Shown piece after piece: positions 45,565-57,272 of a DNA stretch of 60,518 nt. The notes under the pieces are model-generated. The model was not told the origin of the DNA. It saw nothing but the letters and a program-made list of their open reading frames with translations, and did no database searches. Origin of the DNA: Hymenochaete sp. R1 (lineage: Eukaryota > Basidiomycota > Agaricomycetes > Hymenochaetales > Hymenochaetaceae). The stretch lies in NCBI GenBank assembly GCA_019400425.1, contig JAFREE010000145.1, forward strand, positions 1 to 60,518, in the 5' to 3' direction. A program made the position numbers and the translations under genes. Position 1 is the first letter of the stretch. Every line of letters begins with the position of its first letter.

Positions 45565-48183
45565 TCAGATCTTCATTTCCTTCTCAAAGTCCATTGCGAC
45601 ATCCATCTCACCATTCACGAGTCTGTCCTCGTCGTCTACATAGAGTCGTGAGCAAGAATTTCCCAACAGGACGCAAAACAAAAGTAATTTCTCACCTTTC
45701 TCTCGCCTATGCGAGAAATCAAAGACATGCAATTTCCTGTCCAACTTTGAAGCCACCACGAGCCGGCCCGTGTCTTCATCAAAACACATCGAATGCACCC
45801 CATACGCGATTAACCTGTTGAACTCTTCCGTAAGTCTCATTGGTGTCATGCACTTCCTGTTCTCTTCGACTTCTTTCACGGGGATGTTCAGGTTTGGATG
45901 GATGTACGGTGAGGGTTTCATTATTTTCTGGCGGGTGGAACGCCAGCGGCCTTGAGGGAGGGTGGGGGCGCCTGAGAAAAGGCTTTGCTCAACTTCCATC
46001 TCTTCGTGGGCGTCGGGGTCAGGAGGTTGATTCTCGTCGTTCCCCTGATCCTGGCCATCTTCTTCATCCCAAGTCTCCCCATTCCAGTGGTTCTGCGCCA
46101 CGTTGTGCACTTCTGCGAATGCCAACGCGTCGTCGAGAGGCATAGGTGCGACATAGTCAAAGAATTTGCGATCTCGCTCATCGAGCTGGTATGCAAAGAT
46201 ACCTGTAACTGGCGGATCGACCGAGCCATAGTATCGCGGAATCTGATATAAAACTGCGCGATTCGATCCAGGAAGGAATCGAAGTGCATCATCCTTCTTC
46301 GGCGCTACGGGAAGTTTCCATTCACCACGATCTTCGCGAATGAACTCAGAGAAACTAAGAGAATCGTCGCCTGTATATTCGGTATAGTCGTCCATCGAGT
46401 CATGGTTCGTACGTACGGGCGAGTGAGGGGTGTTAATTACGGTAGAATGATGTAGGTCCTTATCATCGACAGTGAACTCGAGGTGAACGGTACGAGAGAA
46501 ATCGTAGAAGTATTGCGTCCGGGGGGTTTTGCATGTTAATTTTTCTTGAGGGCATGGCGATTCGGGAGGTGTCGGCGGAAGTTCGATTAATGCGGGGTAA
46601 ATGGCGTAGTGTACCATCGAAAGTTCAGTGCGGAGAAAAATTGAAATAGGCCGCATGTGGTCTTGAGAAAGGTATGGTGTGATAGATTCATCATCTACGG
46701 AGGGGATGTTGCGATTAAGTTCTGAGATCTGCACATTGAGGTAGTCCTGGGTATGTAAGATCTTGTAATCAGTCGGATGCAACTTTGATTTCTCTTCGTT
46801 GATGGTGAGAGGGTACAGTTCGAGAGACGTGTGGCTGGTGTCCATACCGAGGTCTGGATGTGGTTCGATATTGCGGACGACTAAAAGTCGGTTTTGCTTC
46901 GGAATAACTCTAAAGTTATATATCACATGCGCCTAAAAAGTATTAGCCACAAGAAATTCATGGAGAAAACATCGTCTTACAACTAGTTGATAGCCTGGTA
47001 CGTAGTTCAGATGCATTGTAGATCTCTTGCCATCGTCTAAGCGCTGGAAAACAATGGCGTTCGGCCGTTTCAAAAGACAAACATATGCATGGCCGTTTAT
47101 TGTATCGAGGGTCACTGTGCCTAGTTGGGCTCCTGTGCGGATTCGAGAAACAACATTCCAGATATCGCCTCCCGCGAGGCCCTTTGAGACCTCCTTGATG
47201 CGTTGCTCGAATTCATCAGTCAGAGGACAAATATTCTTATCGGTGAGTTGGTCCAGAACAGGCATAGTGATGTGCACGACGGCGCATTCGTATTTAAGAG
47301 GTTGGTATGGATCTTCTTGATCCATCCTTCCACCGAGTTCAAAAGTCTGAGGTCTAGATCATTAAACGAACTTTAATAAAACGCGATACAATATAGAAAG
47401 ATGGAGATGCGCTTACACTACACGCTTATCACCCACAGCTTTATTCTTCTTCCGCAAGAAAGCCACTGCTATGCCTTTCGCTCCATTCACGGTCATATAT
47501 TTTGCAGTTAGGCCATAAGCCTGTGATTCCGTATATCTAAAGATCAGAGGCGCGGGTCGATTCGTCGCTGGATGTTGCAAAGCCCACACGATCAATCCAT
47601 GCATCTGACCATCTATCTTTCCGCAAGTCGTTACAGCCGTTACTAAGAAATGTCCCCCAGGAAGGAGCGCCATATCCGAAATCTTGTGGAAGGCCAAGCC
47701 ACCAAACTTGGAGTACGGTTTCACTCGAGCTCTCTTCCAGGCAGCATCGTAAGTGATTGCACGTGAAACAACAATTTCCATCTCATGCGCCGTGAGGTTG
47801 CGAATGCTATATGCCTTCGAGGGAGGGAGAGGAGCGAGTGGCTGCTGAAGTTTCGAAAGATGCGGGAGAAGGCGCTTCCATACAGCAGGTTTCTTGGTCA
47901 TTACGGAGAGAGATTTGCAGACCTGAGGTAGCATCAGCCAAGTTGCATACTTTAGTACAGCCGCAATCAGAAGTACGCACAAGCCTTAGTTTGATAATAT
48001 CGTATACTGATAACCAACTGAAGATTTCATCGACAATGACCTCCTCCGGCAGTCTATGAAGCAGTATGAGCTTTCAATCTCTACCGCAGGAAAGGTTATT
48101 TGAACGCACTGCATGAATTTGCTGTCTTTATTCCCCAGAAACCTATCCCATGTCGAGTATGCTACAGTTTGCGTCGCGCTCAT
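45565..48183 (-). CDS. F-box protein with beta-propeller-like C-terminal region
   Basis: Exon 1 starts MSATQTVAYSTWDRFLGNKD (48183) and splices at ATG-CA|GTGCGT into a frame reading QLPEEVIVDEIFSWLSVYDI then IKLR, an F-box. The next exon continues QVCKSLSVMTKKPAVWKRLL. The remaining 600 or so residues contain short beta-rich blocks (LAFHKISDMALLPGGHFLVT, VIYNFRVIPKQNRLLVVRNI, LRFLPGSNRAVLYQIPRYYG, IAYGVHSMCFDEDTGRLVVA, SKLDRKLHVFDFSHRREK) reminiscent of a divergent WD/Kelch-type propeller, with a Glu/Asp-rich insertion (WDEEDGQDQGNDENQPPD). Probable substrate receptor of an SCF ubiquitin ligase. The target is unknown. Agaricomycetes carry large expanded families of such proteins. Confidence 0.8.
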
Positions 48184-49870
48184 TGTGTTTAGCAGACAAG
48201 CTTCGCTTCAGCACGCAAGCCCTTCCTTCGTTTCCTCGGATCGTTCGACGCGTGCCGTTGGGGGAGGTTGCAGAGGTTGACCTCTCGATGAACTCGATTC
48301 AAAATGTGGGGTAACGAGAGGTGGCTGCTCAGATAGAACGAGAGGTGGTGTTGGTGGTGGTTGTAAAGAAAGAAGGACGCGAGCCCAGGGCCCTAGCGTG
48401 GGCCAGTTTATGGCTGATTTGGATTGTGGTCGTGTTGGACTGAGAGAGAGGAAGGAGAGCAACGTTGTTTTCTTAAGAGGAACCAGAAAGTGAAGCCACG
48501 GCGCGGAAAGTCAGTCTCGGCTAGCAGACGCGCTGCACCGAGGAGTGATCGACGCTTCTCTCGAGACAAGGCATTCCATATCCGACCACATTGACCTCAG
48601 AACCTAGCGAAGAGAATTGCGAGCGGTCCTCGTGGACAAGGAGGGGTCCTTGTTTGTGTCAAGGTGGCCTAAGGTAAATGGCAACATGGATCAGAAAATT
48701 TACTTCGGTAAAAAAAAACAAAGAAGATGCCGGAAGACTGGCTTTACTAGAGCTAATAAGATCCTCTCCAGGAGAAAGTTACGATAAGTATGGATAGTAG
48801 AGAGGAGGTTGAGCTTGTCGATGAATGTGGTACGAGGCTACGAGCCTCGAGAGCCGGAAGATGGCGAGCTTTCGTAGGTTTCTGAGCCACCAATGCCTTC
48901 ACTTCATGTCTACTCTACAAATCCAAACTCGGCGAGACAAGCAAGCAGTTTTCCCGAAAAGGGCTGATGTTCTCACGAGCCAGCGAGCAATTTTCTCCGT
49001 CACGTTCACCTCAACCTCTCTTTTCCTTAGATCATTCAGCGGGCATGCCACGCTGCTCGGCGTCAGCCTCTCACCGTCGAAACAGTGCCACTGCGTCTCC
49101 TTAGGGAAAGCTGTGAGCTCGCGAGAGTAAAACTTCGATCCAGTACTAGGAAATGTTGCGCTGACGTGAATAGGGCGTTGCATGTCGACTTAACCTGGCA
49201 CATACTTTTCTTTCACCTTTTCATTTCTAACGTCTTCATTGAACTTGTTATTCAAAGCTCGCATTGTTTCAAGTAGCGACGCTCTGCGTTCACAGTAGGG
49301 TGGAGCAACAGGTCGCAGACCACAGATGTTAATGCTATCAAAGGTGAGCATATTGTTCACGCTTATACCTTTGCCTATCACAAATTCTATCCCATCCTTC
49401 ATTACTTTTATCCCTGGTCTATGATTCTCAAAAACTGATTTTAATGAGCCTGATTCCCACCTCAAGGTTGGGATACTTGACGACTTATTTGTTCTATCTC
49501 TGAGACCTCCACATATTCTTTTCAGATCCGGTTCCACATGCATGAGAAACTAACTTCTCTTATTCATAGATATCGTATTGAACGTCAGAGGATAATCGGG
49601 TGGAAAGGCAAGAGCTGAGTCTATTGCTGTGGAATGCCGTGGAAGTGATGCTTGTAATACATCGCAGTGTGTCCTCTAGCAATATCGTACAGCTAAATCA
49701 GTATGATTGTTCATGAAAAATCTTATTTCAATGTTTGAGATCTTCGAATATCTCACGGCTTTTCGCCTCCCTACGTTTAGGCGCTGCCCTAAACTGAAAG
49801 CGATCTTGAAATGTGAAAAATCGATAGTGCGAACTTCTATCACAAAGAAACCAAGCAAGTCAAGAAATAT
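48184..49870. other. Intergenic, 1.7 kb
   Basis: F-box gene promoter and DUF6534 gene 3' region. A minus-strand frame at 49190-49543 (117 codons, ending in KFNEDVRNEKVKEKYVPG) could be a remnant or part of an unrecognised gene, but splice context and family features are lacking. Confidence 0.35.
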
Positions 49871-52581
49871 TCATCCCCTCAGCCTCCCACGGTTCTCCTC
49901 AATGTCAGTAGGCATATCCTGGCGAGATGTCCAAGATCGCGCTATCTGTCTGCCTTTGCGGTAGCATACGCCCATAAATATGATCATGATACCCATCCTT
50001 CTCACCCGACGCCTGCCAAAATTCCCATTAGACGACCAATGCATTAAAAATTTTTGAGGAAGTGAATCAGTACTCACCCTGCCTTCCTCTCCTTCACTCA
50101 CCGTCTCCATCGTCCTTCTCCCCAAGCACGTATCCGGACAGAGCAAATCCACGGGCGTCCCAATCGCAATGCCAGTGCCTTGAACATTCCCCGCACCATT
50201 AGCACCCAAGCTTTCCCTCCTCGTAGCATTCACGTTCGTTGTACCCGCGCCCGTGCTTCCCCTCTTATTCTTCGACCCACCCAGCCCCAGACTCAGATGC
50301 AACGAATTCAAAACATCCGCAAGGCTATTCCGACTTCCCCTCTGTGACACCCTCGAGTTCCTCGACGCTCGCGAGTACCGTTGTCCGTTCCCATTGGCAC
50401 CGTGCACGTAACCGTACGCGCTCTCCCCTTCTGAGCCCATCGAAAGGAAACTTCGGACGGCGAAACGCATCTTGCCTAGTTCCCCTTCGCGATTGGCTGC
50501 GACGGACGTGGATGCGGCGGAAAGGGGTGGTGCGCCCAGGACGGTGTCGGCGTCTTTCTCGGTATCGGCACCCGCACCTTTTTCATAGTGAGTGTTCAGG
50601 TCGAAATTTTTCAGAGCAGGGTGCGCGTCTATCGAGGGATGGTGAGCATGATGCCCCTGGACGCCTCCTTGTGAAGATGTGTTCTGATGAATAGAGCAGC
50701 GGGCTGGTTCCTCGTTCATTAATGCACTAACATCCTCCTCTTCGAAAATACCGCGTCCATCATGGACGTCACGATAGTTCAAGAGAGCGAGACAGGCATT
50801 GGTATAGATCCCGCCGATGAAAGTTGGGAAAGGCATCCACAACTGAGACGTAGGGGACGGTGCATAGGTGAAGAAGTAGACTGCTTGTACTAGGCTGATT
50901 AGGGTCGAGGACGTCAATTAGAACGCCCTAAAGTGAAAAAAAGTGACAGTTTGAACGAACGCGATAATTGTGCCACGATTAAGAATACCGGCGATTATCC
51001 TTTCGTTCCATGACGTATAGCTTGACGGTGCGAATTGATATCAGAGGGTTTCTTATAGTGCGTTGTATTTAGTAGGGCTTACAATTGAGCCGCGGAGTTC
51101 TTCGCCGGTGCTAAGCAAACAGATAGCGCGATGGTCATTCCGATGTTGCACACCAACGCCAACCCAGTGTGCAAGCTCGTCCAGATCTAGTAGATGAGAC
51201 ATCGCATTAGCTGAGTCTTAAGTTTAGAGATGGGAAATACTATACACGGAGAATACCACCGAAAAACTGTTCTATGGACTTGTCCTCGAATATACTAATA
51301 GATAGTACTGAAAAGAGAGCCGCGCTCGTCAAAATACCGAAGACTAGTACAGGGTACAGACTTACAAATTCCAAATGCTACGTTATCAAAAGTGTGGTTC
51401 GTGAGCATTTATTTCGGCGAGTTGCCGAGAATCTAGCCACCTACCGAATGACGCCGCGGTAAGAATAGACTTGTCCTCAAGTCAGAACCGAGATTGATCA
51501 TCAATATAAGATAAAGAGGCGGACATACCAAGCCCAACGTCAAAATCTTTCTCTTGCCACATGCTACGGTTTCAAAATAAGTTCGTGCACATCACCTGCA
51601 ACACTTGAAGTGTCGACACACCATTCCAAACGCGGATTACAAAGAAACTGTACGAAAAAAAGATAAGAATAAAATTGGCATCAAGTCTCAAATATCACAC
51701 TTACGTTTGAACGAGAAAGATTGTGGTGACCTGGATTACATCGCAAAGCGGTCAATTCAAACATTTGGTGTCAAAGTTATCGGTTGACGTAACGTACGGC
51801 GATAGTAGCATCAATCTGTGATAAGGCAAACGGAAGTGAGTGGGAGGATTCCTGCAATTCATTAAGAGTACGACACATACACATAATGTCCTAAAGTCAA
51901 GCGAAATGAGCAAAATTCGTGATGGAGCCATTCTATAGAAAGTTGTACGCACTCAGTGAGCCTTTGGAGACTAGTACGAGAGCCTAGATGCTTGACAAAG
52001 TAATCGTATAGCCTAGATTGTTGGTGAGTTATCGTCTCTGCTTCGCTGGGCGGATTCAGTGGAAAATACGTACGAGTGCGAGACTACGTTTGTCCGATGA
52101 ATGTTGAAAATGAGATGAAGTTGGTCGATCTCGAAGATAACATTGATACATACGAAGTCCCGCCGCTGCCGTATCTAACGCCCTAGACATCCCCGTGACG
52201 ACACGTCAAGCTCTCTCCTCGAAGTATCGAAAACACTACAAACCATAATGATCCAACCTTTTCAGCATACAGAGTCTCGATCAGCTCAGGTGATTAGATA
52301 TGGATATGAGAAGGAAAAGCACGTACAAGAGCCCTCAACAATATCGGATCTCTCGGGAAACGCCAGAAGTAAAGGTACGTCTGGAAGAAAGTCAAGCCTG
52401 CTCCGCGTACGGTACATGCGAGAGTCGCCCATACGAAGTCCGAGTTGACAGTCAGATCGAGACGTGGTATACGAGAAGAGGATAATAACGAACCGTATAA
52501 TGTCGTTGAAAATACGTATCCTGCAAAGAAAGCGCCGGCTGCACGAGCTGCATTTACCTCTAGGCCTACATTTGTCGACAT
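49871..52581 (-). CDS. DUF6534-type multipass membrane protein
   Basis: Starts MSTNVGLEVNAARAAGAFFA (52581), and GYVFSTTLYG splices to LTFFQTYLYFWRFPRDPILL, the characteristic first helices of DUF6534 proteins of Agaricomycetes. Several small exons follow with partly recognisable helices (LIETLYAEKVGSLWFVVFSI, NIHRTNVVSHS). The last large exon opens with TM7-like LISLVQAVYFFTYAPSPTSQ and PTFIGGIYTNACLALLNYRD, the family's closing motif. A Ser/Gly/Asn-rich cytosolic tail of about 250 residues follows. Function of the family is unknown; a receptor-like seven-helix topology is often proposed. The middle exons (50950-52250) are hard to place, so the gene may be partly decayed. Related proteins typically end soon after the last helix, so the long tail is unusual. 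Confidence 0.6.
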
Positions 52582-53301
52582 GATATCTCAAGTCCCCTTT
52601 CAAAAATTTCCGATTATTTCTCGATCTGGACAAGACTGGGTCGAGCAGCAGTTGATGTTGAAGTAATAGTCGATAACAAACTTGAAGGTAGCTTGCGAAT
52701 GACAGAGTATGAGAACAACCCTCATAGCCCGCACTCTCGTCGTCCAACTCCATTAATATTCCATCAAACACTGGTGCTGGTACGGACATGATGCACATGG
52801 GGTTAAGCACGAAATGTTTAGACTGATCGTGCATCTGCGGACAAACAAACGCGGACTCGGAGCGACGCAGTCGATTTGACGCGAACGCCGAGAGAGAGAG
52901 CCGCCGAGAGCCGAAGGTCATGTGATCGTACTTAGGGCCTGGTTTTCTCACGGCACTGGCATACTACGCCCATTCCCACGCTTTGTGAAGTAGTTGAACA
53001 CACGCGGAAAGTAAGTTCAGCTCTAAGCGTGGGAACCTATTCATGTTAAGAGTAACGCTGCTGGACAGAGCCTTCGCTCCTCGACGAGTTTACTTCCTCT
53101 GTTACATGTTGCCGAAACATTCTTCCAACTAGTACTTTTAGTGGCTGTTCTCTGGGACTCTCGATCTGCGTGCTACAGAACGATCGATTACTTCGGTACA
53201 GCACACGTTTTCGATAAACCACTGGTACTGGCACTCGGAAGGTTTATACACAAGATAGCCATATGCACAATCGCACTAGTAATGCAAGCCTCCCGCCGAG
53301 G
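52582..53301. other. Divergent intergenic region between the DUF6534 and MYND genes
   Basis: No gene supported. It contains the promoters of both flanking genes. Confidence 0.4.
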
Positions 53302-55473
53302 ATGTCGTTGAAAGACGCGCTCTCAAATATGATCTATTACCACAGCGTTTTCACTGTGAGTTGCAATTGGACGAATTCAACACATCGCGACGACTCTAGA
53401 AAGTCCATTTGCTAACTCGAACTACCTTCAGGAGAGGTACGGCTTCCTCGAGGATGTAGCCCTCTACCAGCATTTATGGGAAAATAAAGATAATAAAGCA
53501 AGACAGAATCCCGAGCTTTTGGATGAGGTGTTCCGTCGAGCATCCCAATATCTTACCAACGGTGGCCAGCGAGATATTCACAGCCCAACTTTTGCGAATG
53601 GTTTTGCGGGATCATGTGGAGTAATCATGCATCTAAAAAATACCACAAATTTCTTTTCGTCCTCCGTCAAAGCGCAGGAGCTGGACATGGCATCGCTACA
53701 TGGCCCTGAAACTCTCAAGCAAATGGCGCCAACTTATCTATTCGATTCAGACGCGCCTAATCGAGACGCCAATCCAGTTTTGTTTGCTGACTCGATACGC
53801 GCATACATCCAAATGTCAAAGCAGGACCTTCAAGACACCCCGGAATCGCGCAAATGCGGCACAGAATTGTCGGCATTCGTAGCAAAGTTATGGCACCAAT
53901 CTTACGACGATCCGGACTTGGATATTGCGCTCGGATTACTTAGAGCTGTCGATATCTTCAGCGGGCCCGATGAGTCGTATGGGACACCCTGTCTAGCATT
54001 AGCTTTTACCAATGAATTTCCCAACACAGACGAAATCGCAGACACATTCTTCAAAATCCTTCGACGACTACAAGCGCGGTATCGTCACGGGCCTAGTTTA
54101 AAAGATACCCATCAATTATGGTTCTGCCTGATGCACTTCGTGCAGACCCAAGAAGATATCCATTGCCTGATGATTTGCAATGCGTTGCGGCAGCGAGGCC
54201 TTTATATGCATGTTGTGAACTTCCTCCTGTGCCGATATCACCACCCAGTCGAAACGGAAGCAGATTTAAAAGGTTTCCAAAATGATTTCAACCCTTGCCT
54301 ACGTATACTATTATTCGGCTTGACGTTATCGCTCTCCGGATCATGGGACTGTTTTTCGGCGCTGAACAAGAAGACCTTGCGAATGCTGCTCACGACGAGA
54401 AAGTGGGATGTGGCGAGTCGAGACGCTATGGAACGAGGGCTCAGTTCGTTTGTCTTGTGGACCGGATTCCACTTTCATCGGAAGACGTTTTACGACGTCG
54501 CTTTCGGCTGGTTCAGGTGCATCATACTGAAATATGGCCACGAAGGAGGGCTCCCTTGGCGTGTATTCCTCGCCGCACTTTTACCGAACCTGGTCATGAA
54601 CCACATCTATGCCTATGGATATGAAATTGTTCATGTGTATTGCTCTAATGTAAGTCGTCTGTCTTCGGTCATACATATTCAAGTTTTCATGTGTTTTTTT
54701 TCGTCAGCCGACTTGCAAAGTCCATAATGCACCGTCAAGGATGAAGAGATGTGCACACTGCAAAAAGGTTTCCTACTGTTCAAGATTTTGCCAGCGGTCA
54801 GCCTGGATCGACCACAAGCAATGTTGCAAAAAGCTAGCTTCGGGAAAAGGCGAGTAATATAACGTCATATCCATCGCTATGCATTTATCAAGTATCACAT
54901 TAAATGCCAGCAGACTCAACCTTCTTCCATCTTCCAGCCAAAGACAAGCTATCGATAATCTCACACGCTCTTTACAAATTGTACGAGCGATTCTTTGATA
55001 CGGATGAAGATGACGAAGTGTGGTTACCCGATTTTCCAACCTGTTTTACCTACCACATCTCCAAGGCAATAATAACCGATGACGAGCTGCCGCTCTATAA
55101 AGAGGATATGGAATGGAAGTCCGACACACTGGGCTCTCATCTTCGGAACATCGCAATAGAACGCGAGAATATCAACACATCTAATGAGGTGCTTCTGAGG
55201 CTTACTCACGATGATGTCAATTTCGCCGATGCTTATGTGTCGGTTTTCTGCTCATGGCCCGTCTTCGAAGGTGACTACTATTACGACCTTTCAATCGTCG
55301 TGAAAGACATCATGTACCGTCTGAAAGAAGGGGACAGCACCAACAAGTCCATATTAAGCAAAATGTATTGGTCTGAGGGTGGGTCGGGGACTGCTTTGAC
55401 AGAAAGAATAGGGAAGATTGTTCGAGAGGAATATCCAGACGCTTTCTTTCGAGGGCCGCACTTCAGACTGTAG
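53302..55473 (+). CDS. MYND zinc-finger protein, probable four-exon gene with a GC-AG intron
   Basis: Exons 53302-53355 (MSLKDALSNMIYYHSVFT), 53432-54649 and 54708-54849 join in frame. The large middle exon is a helical region of about 406 residues of the kind found before MYND fingers in basidiomycete proteins. The finger is CSNPTCKVHNAPSRMKRC, then AHCKKVSYCSRFCQRSAWID and HKQCC, with all the Cys/His ligands. After it the frame reaches TAA at 54855. A GC donor (AAAAG|GCGAGT, 54850) in phase 1 would instead join to the open frame from about 54909 that runs to 55473 (FHLPAKDKLSIISHALYKLY, LPDFPTCFTYHISKAIITDD, IVREEYPDAFFRGPHFRL), giving about 660 residues. Otherwise the protein ends at 54857 and the second frame is separate. 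Role unknown; MYND fingers bind proline-rich partners. Confidence 0.65.
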
Positions 55474-57272
55474 CCGAGGTAAGTACCTTCTTTCGTAAAA
55501 TCATCTGGGAAACTCAGGTATCGCGCAAGATACACCACAAAACATTTCCATTAACACAGGACTACATCTAGGATGATACAGTGCTTCAACCGCTGTTAAC
55601 CTTTACGAGAACATACAATATTTACATGAACCAGGGAGCCTCATACCCCCCGATACAAACTATTTTACTAGCCTGGGATCCAAGTACGTCAAGCATGCCT
55701 ATTGCGAAGGCCATCATAGGGAGTGTTGTGTTTGGACTATGGGACTGCGACCCGCGACGGGGTTGTCGAAGATGGTTGGGAGTGAGAGACGGATCGAGAA
55801 TGCGAAGGAGCTTCGATACGTGGTGGTGGGATAGTACATCCAGGTTCGGGAGTCTCAGTGAGAGGGAATATGTCTGCCTAATGTCTATGAATGAGGCTGA
55901 CAGTCAACATACCTTTCCTCTATGCCACTTCGACGGCACATTCATATCCTTCAATCAATCTTCACGCGCCCTTCCATGACGCGGATGCAAGTGGATGTCC
56001 TCGATGGGCTGGACTATCCAAGCCATAGGGCGGGACGGCCTTTGGGGGTTGACATGAAAGGCTGACCGCCATTGTAGGGTGGTGGGGAGGGGAGAGAGAA
56101 AACTGCAAGCAGGCTTCGCGAGGTCGTGGGAGGTACGCACACGATATACTCGATGGATGGTTGACTGGGAAGCGACTGACATGCAGGTGGCACTACGCGG
56201 AGCTTGGATTGACGAGAGCATGACTGTCGAAGGGACCTAACAGGTTATGCTCATAGCTACGCGGTGTGCCGGGGGGTGACATCCACGATGGGTCGGATGA
56301 CGGTGGCTACTACGATCCTGGAGCTTCTTGAGTGACGGACTATATGTGTTCGCAACTGGACCCGTAAGGGAGACCTCGACCAGACGCATGGGGGTAGGTG
56401 CGCGACTTGGTCATTAGAGGAAACCCTTTGTCGGGAGCTGATGCAAGTCAGAAGACAAGAGAGCGGCGAGGGATCCAAGGTGCAGCTGGTCAATTCTTAT
56501 ACACTTGAAAGAGTCAGCCTTTCAATGCCCATATTTGAAACGTGGCTGGCTTGCCAAACGAATGCAAACGTCAGCCTCTCGTGGATTCTGAAAGCGTCTA
56601 CTTTTTTTATTTTTATTCAAATTTACCAAGCCGATCACAATTTGCGTAGAAGTATATGTACGGATTCAGCAAATGCAGAGACTTGAAATTTGAAGCGAGG
56701 AAAGAATTTCGGCCATTGAGTCCAAAAAGGTGGACCGTAAAGGACTCTGTTTAGTTATTACACGACAAGGAAGAACTTGAATATACAACTGAAACGAGCG
56801 AAGGCCCAGAGCAGAATATACTACAGGCGAAAGTACATATATTTGAGCTATCATGATGCCTGTATTGTCCGACTTCAGGGGAGGGGCCTGGGAGAGAAAG
56901 GGTAGCGCGCAAGGCAAGGATGACAGTTGAAAAAGCAAAGTATCTAGGAATTCCGGCTTATAATCGAACGAGATGATACATACATGTGAATGAACGAGTG
57001 AGTGGTCGAGCACGGTGTATGATGCCTACGTGCTGATACCAATGACCGAGATACTTTTGGAGTTGAAAGAAAGGAGACACGGGTGATTGTAGTTGAGATG
57101 AACAACAGGGTAGACGCGTTTGCAGATGTAGATGGATGCACAGATGGGGAGACCAAGATAAGAGTGAAGATTTAACAAGTACTAGTGGAAAGGAATATAT
57201 ATGCGCTGAAGAGATGATGTGCGAGAAGAAAGCAAAGGGGAATAAATAAGACAAAAGAGGGGTTTCGCATTA
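55474..57272. other. Intergenic, 1.8 kb
   Basis: Open frames at 55581-55979 and 55955-56221 show no family features. The right half (56660-57272) is probably 3' UTR or intergenic sequence of the mannosyltransferase gene. Nothing else is supported. Confidence 0.4.

Noticed and set aside
49190..49543. 117-codon minus-strand frame between the F-box and DUF6534 genes
   Set aside because: No recognisable motif, no clear splice partner or promoter; could be a remnant, but support is too weak to call.
54904..55473. Separate gene starting at MPADSTFFHLPAK
   Set aside because: Kept instead as the likely C-terminal exon of the MYND gene: only about 50 bp separate it from the finger exon, and a GC-AG junction restores the frame. 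Not fully excluded.
55581..56221. Open frames after the MYND gene
   Set aside because: Composition is not protein-like, there are no conserved motifs, and adjacent frames could not be joined by plausible splice sites.
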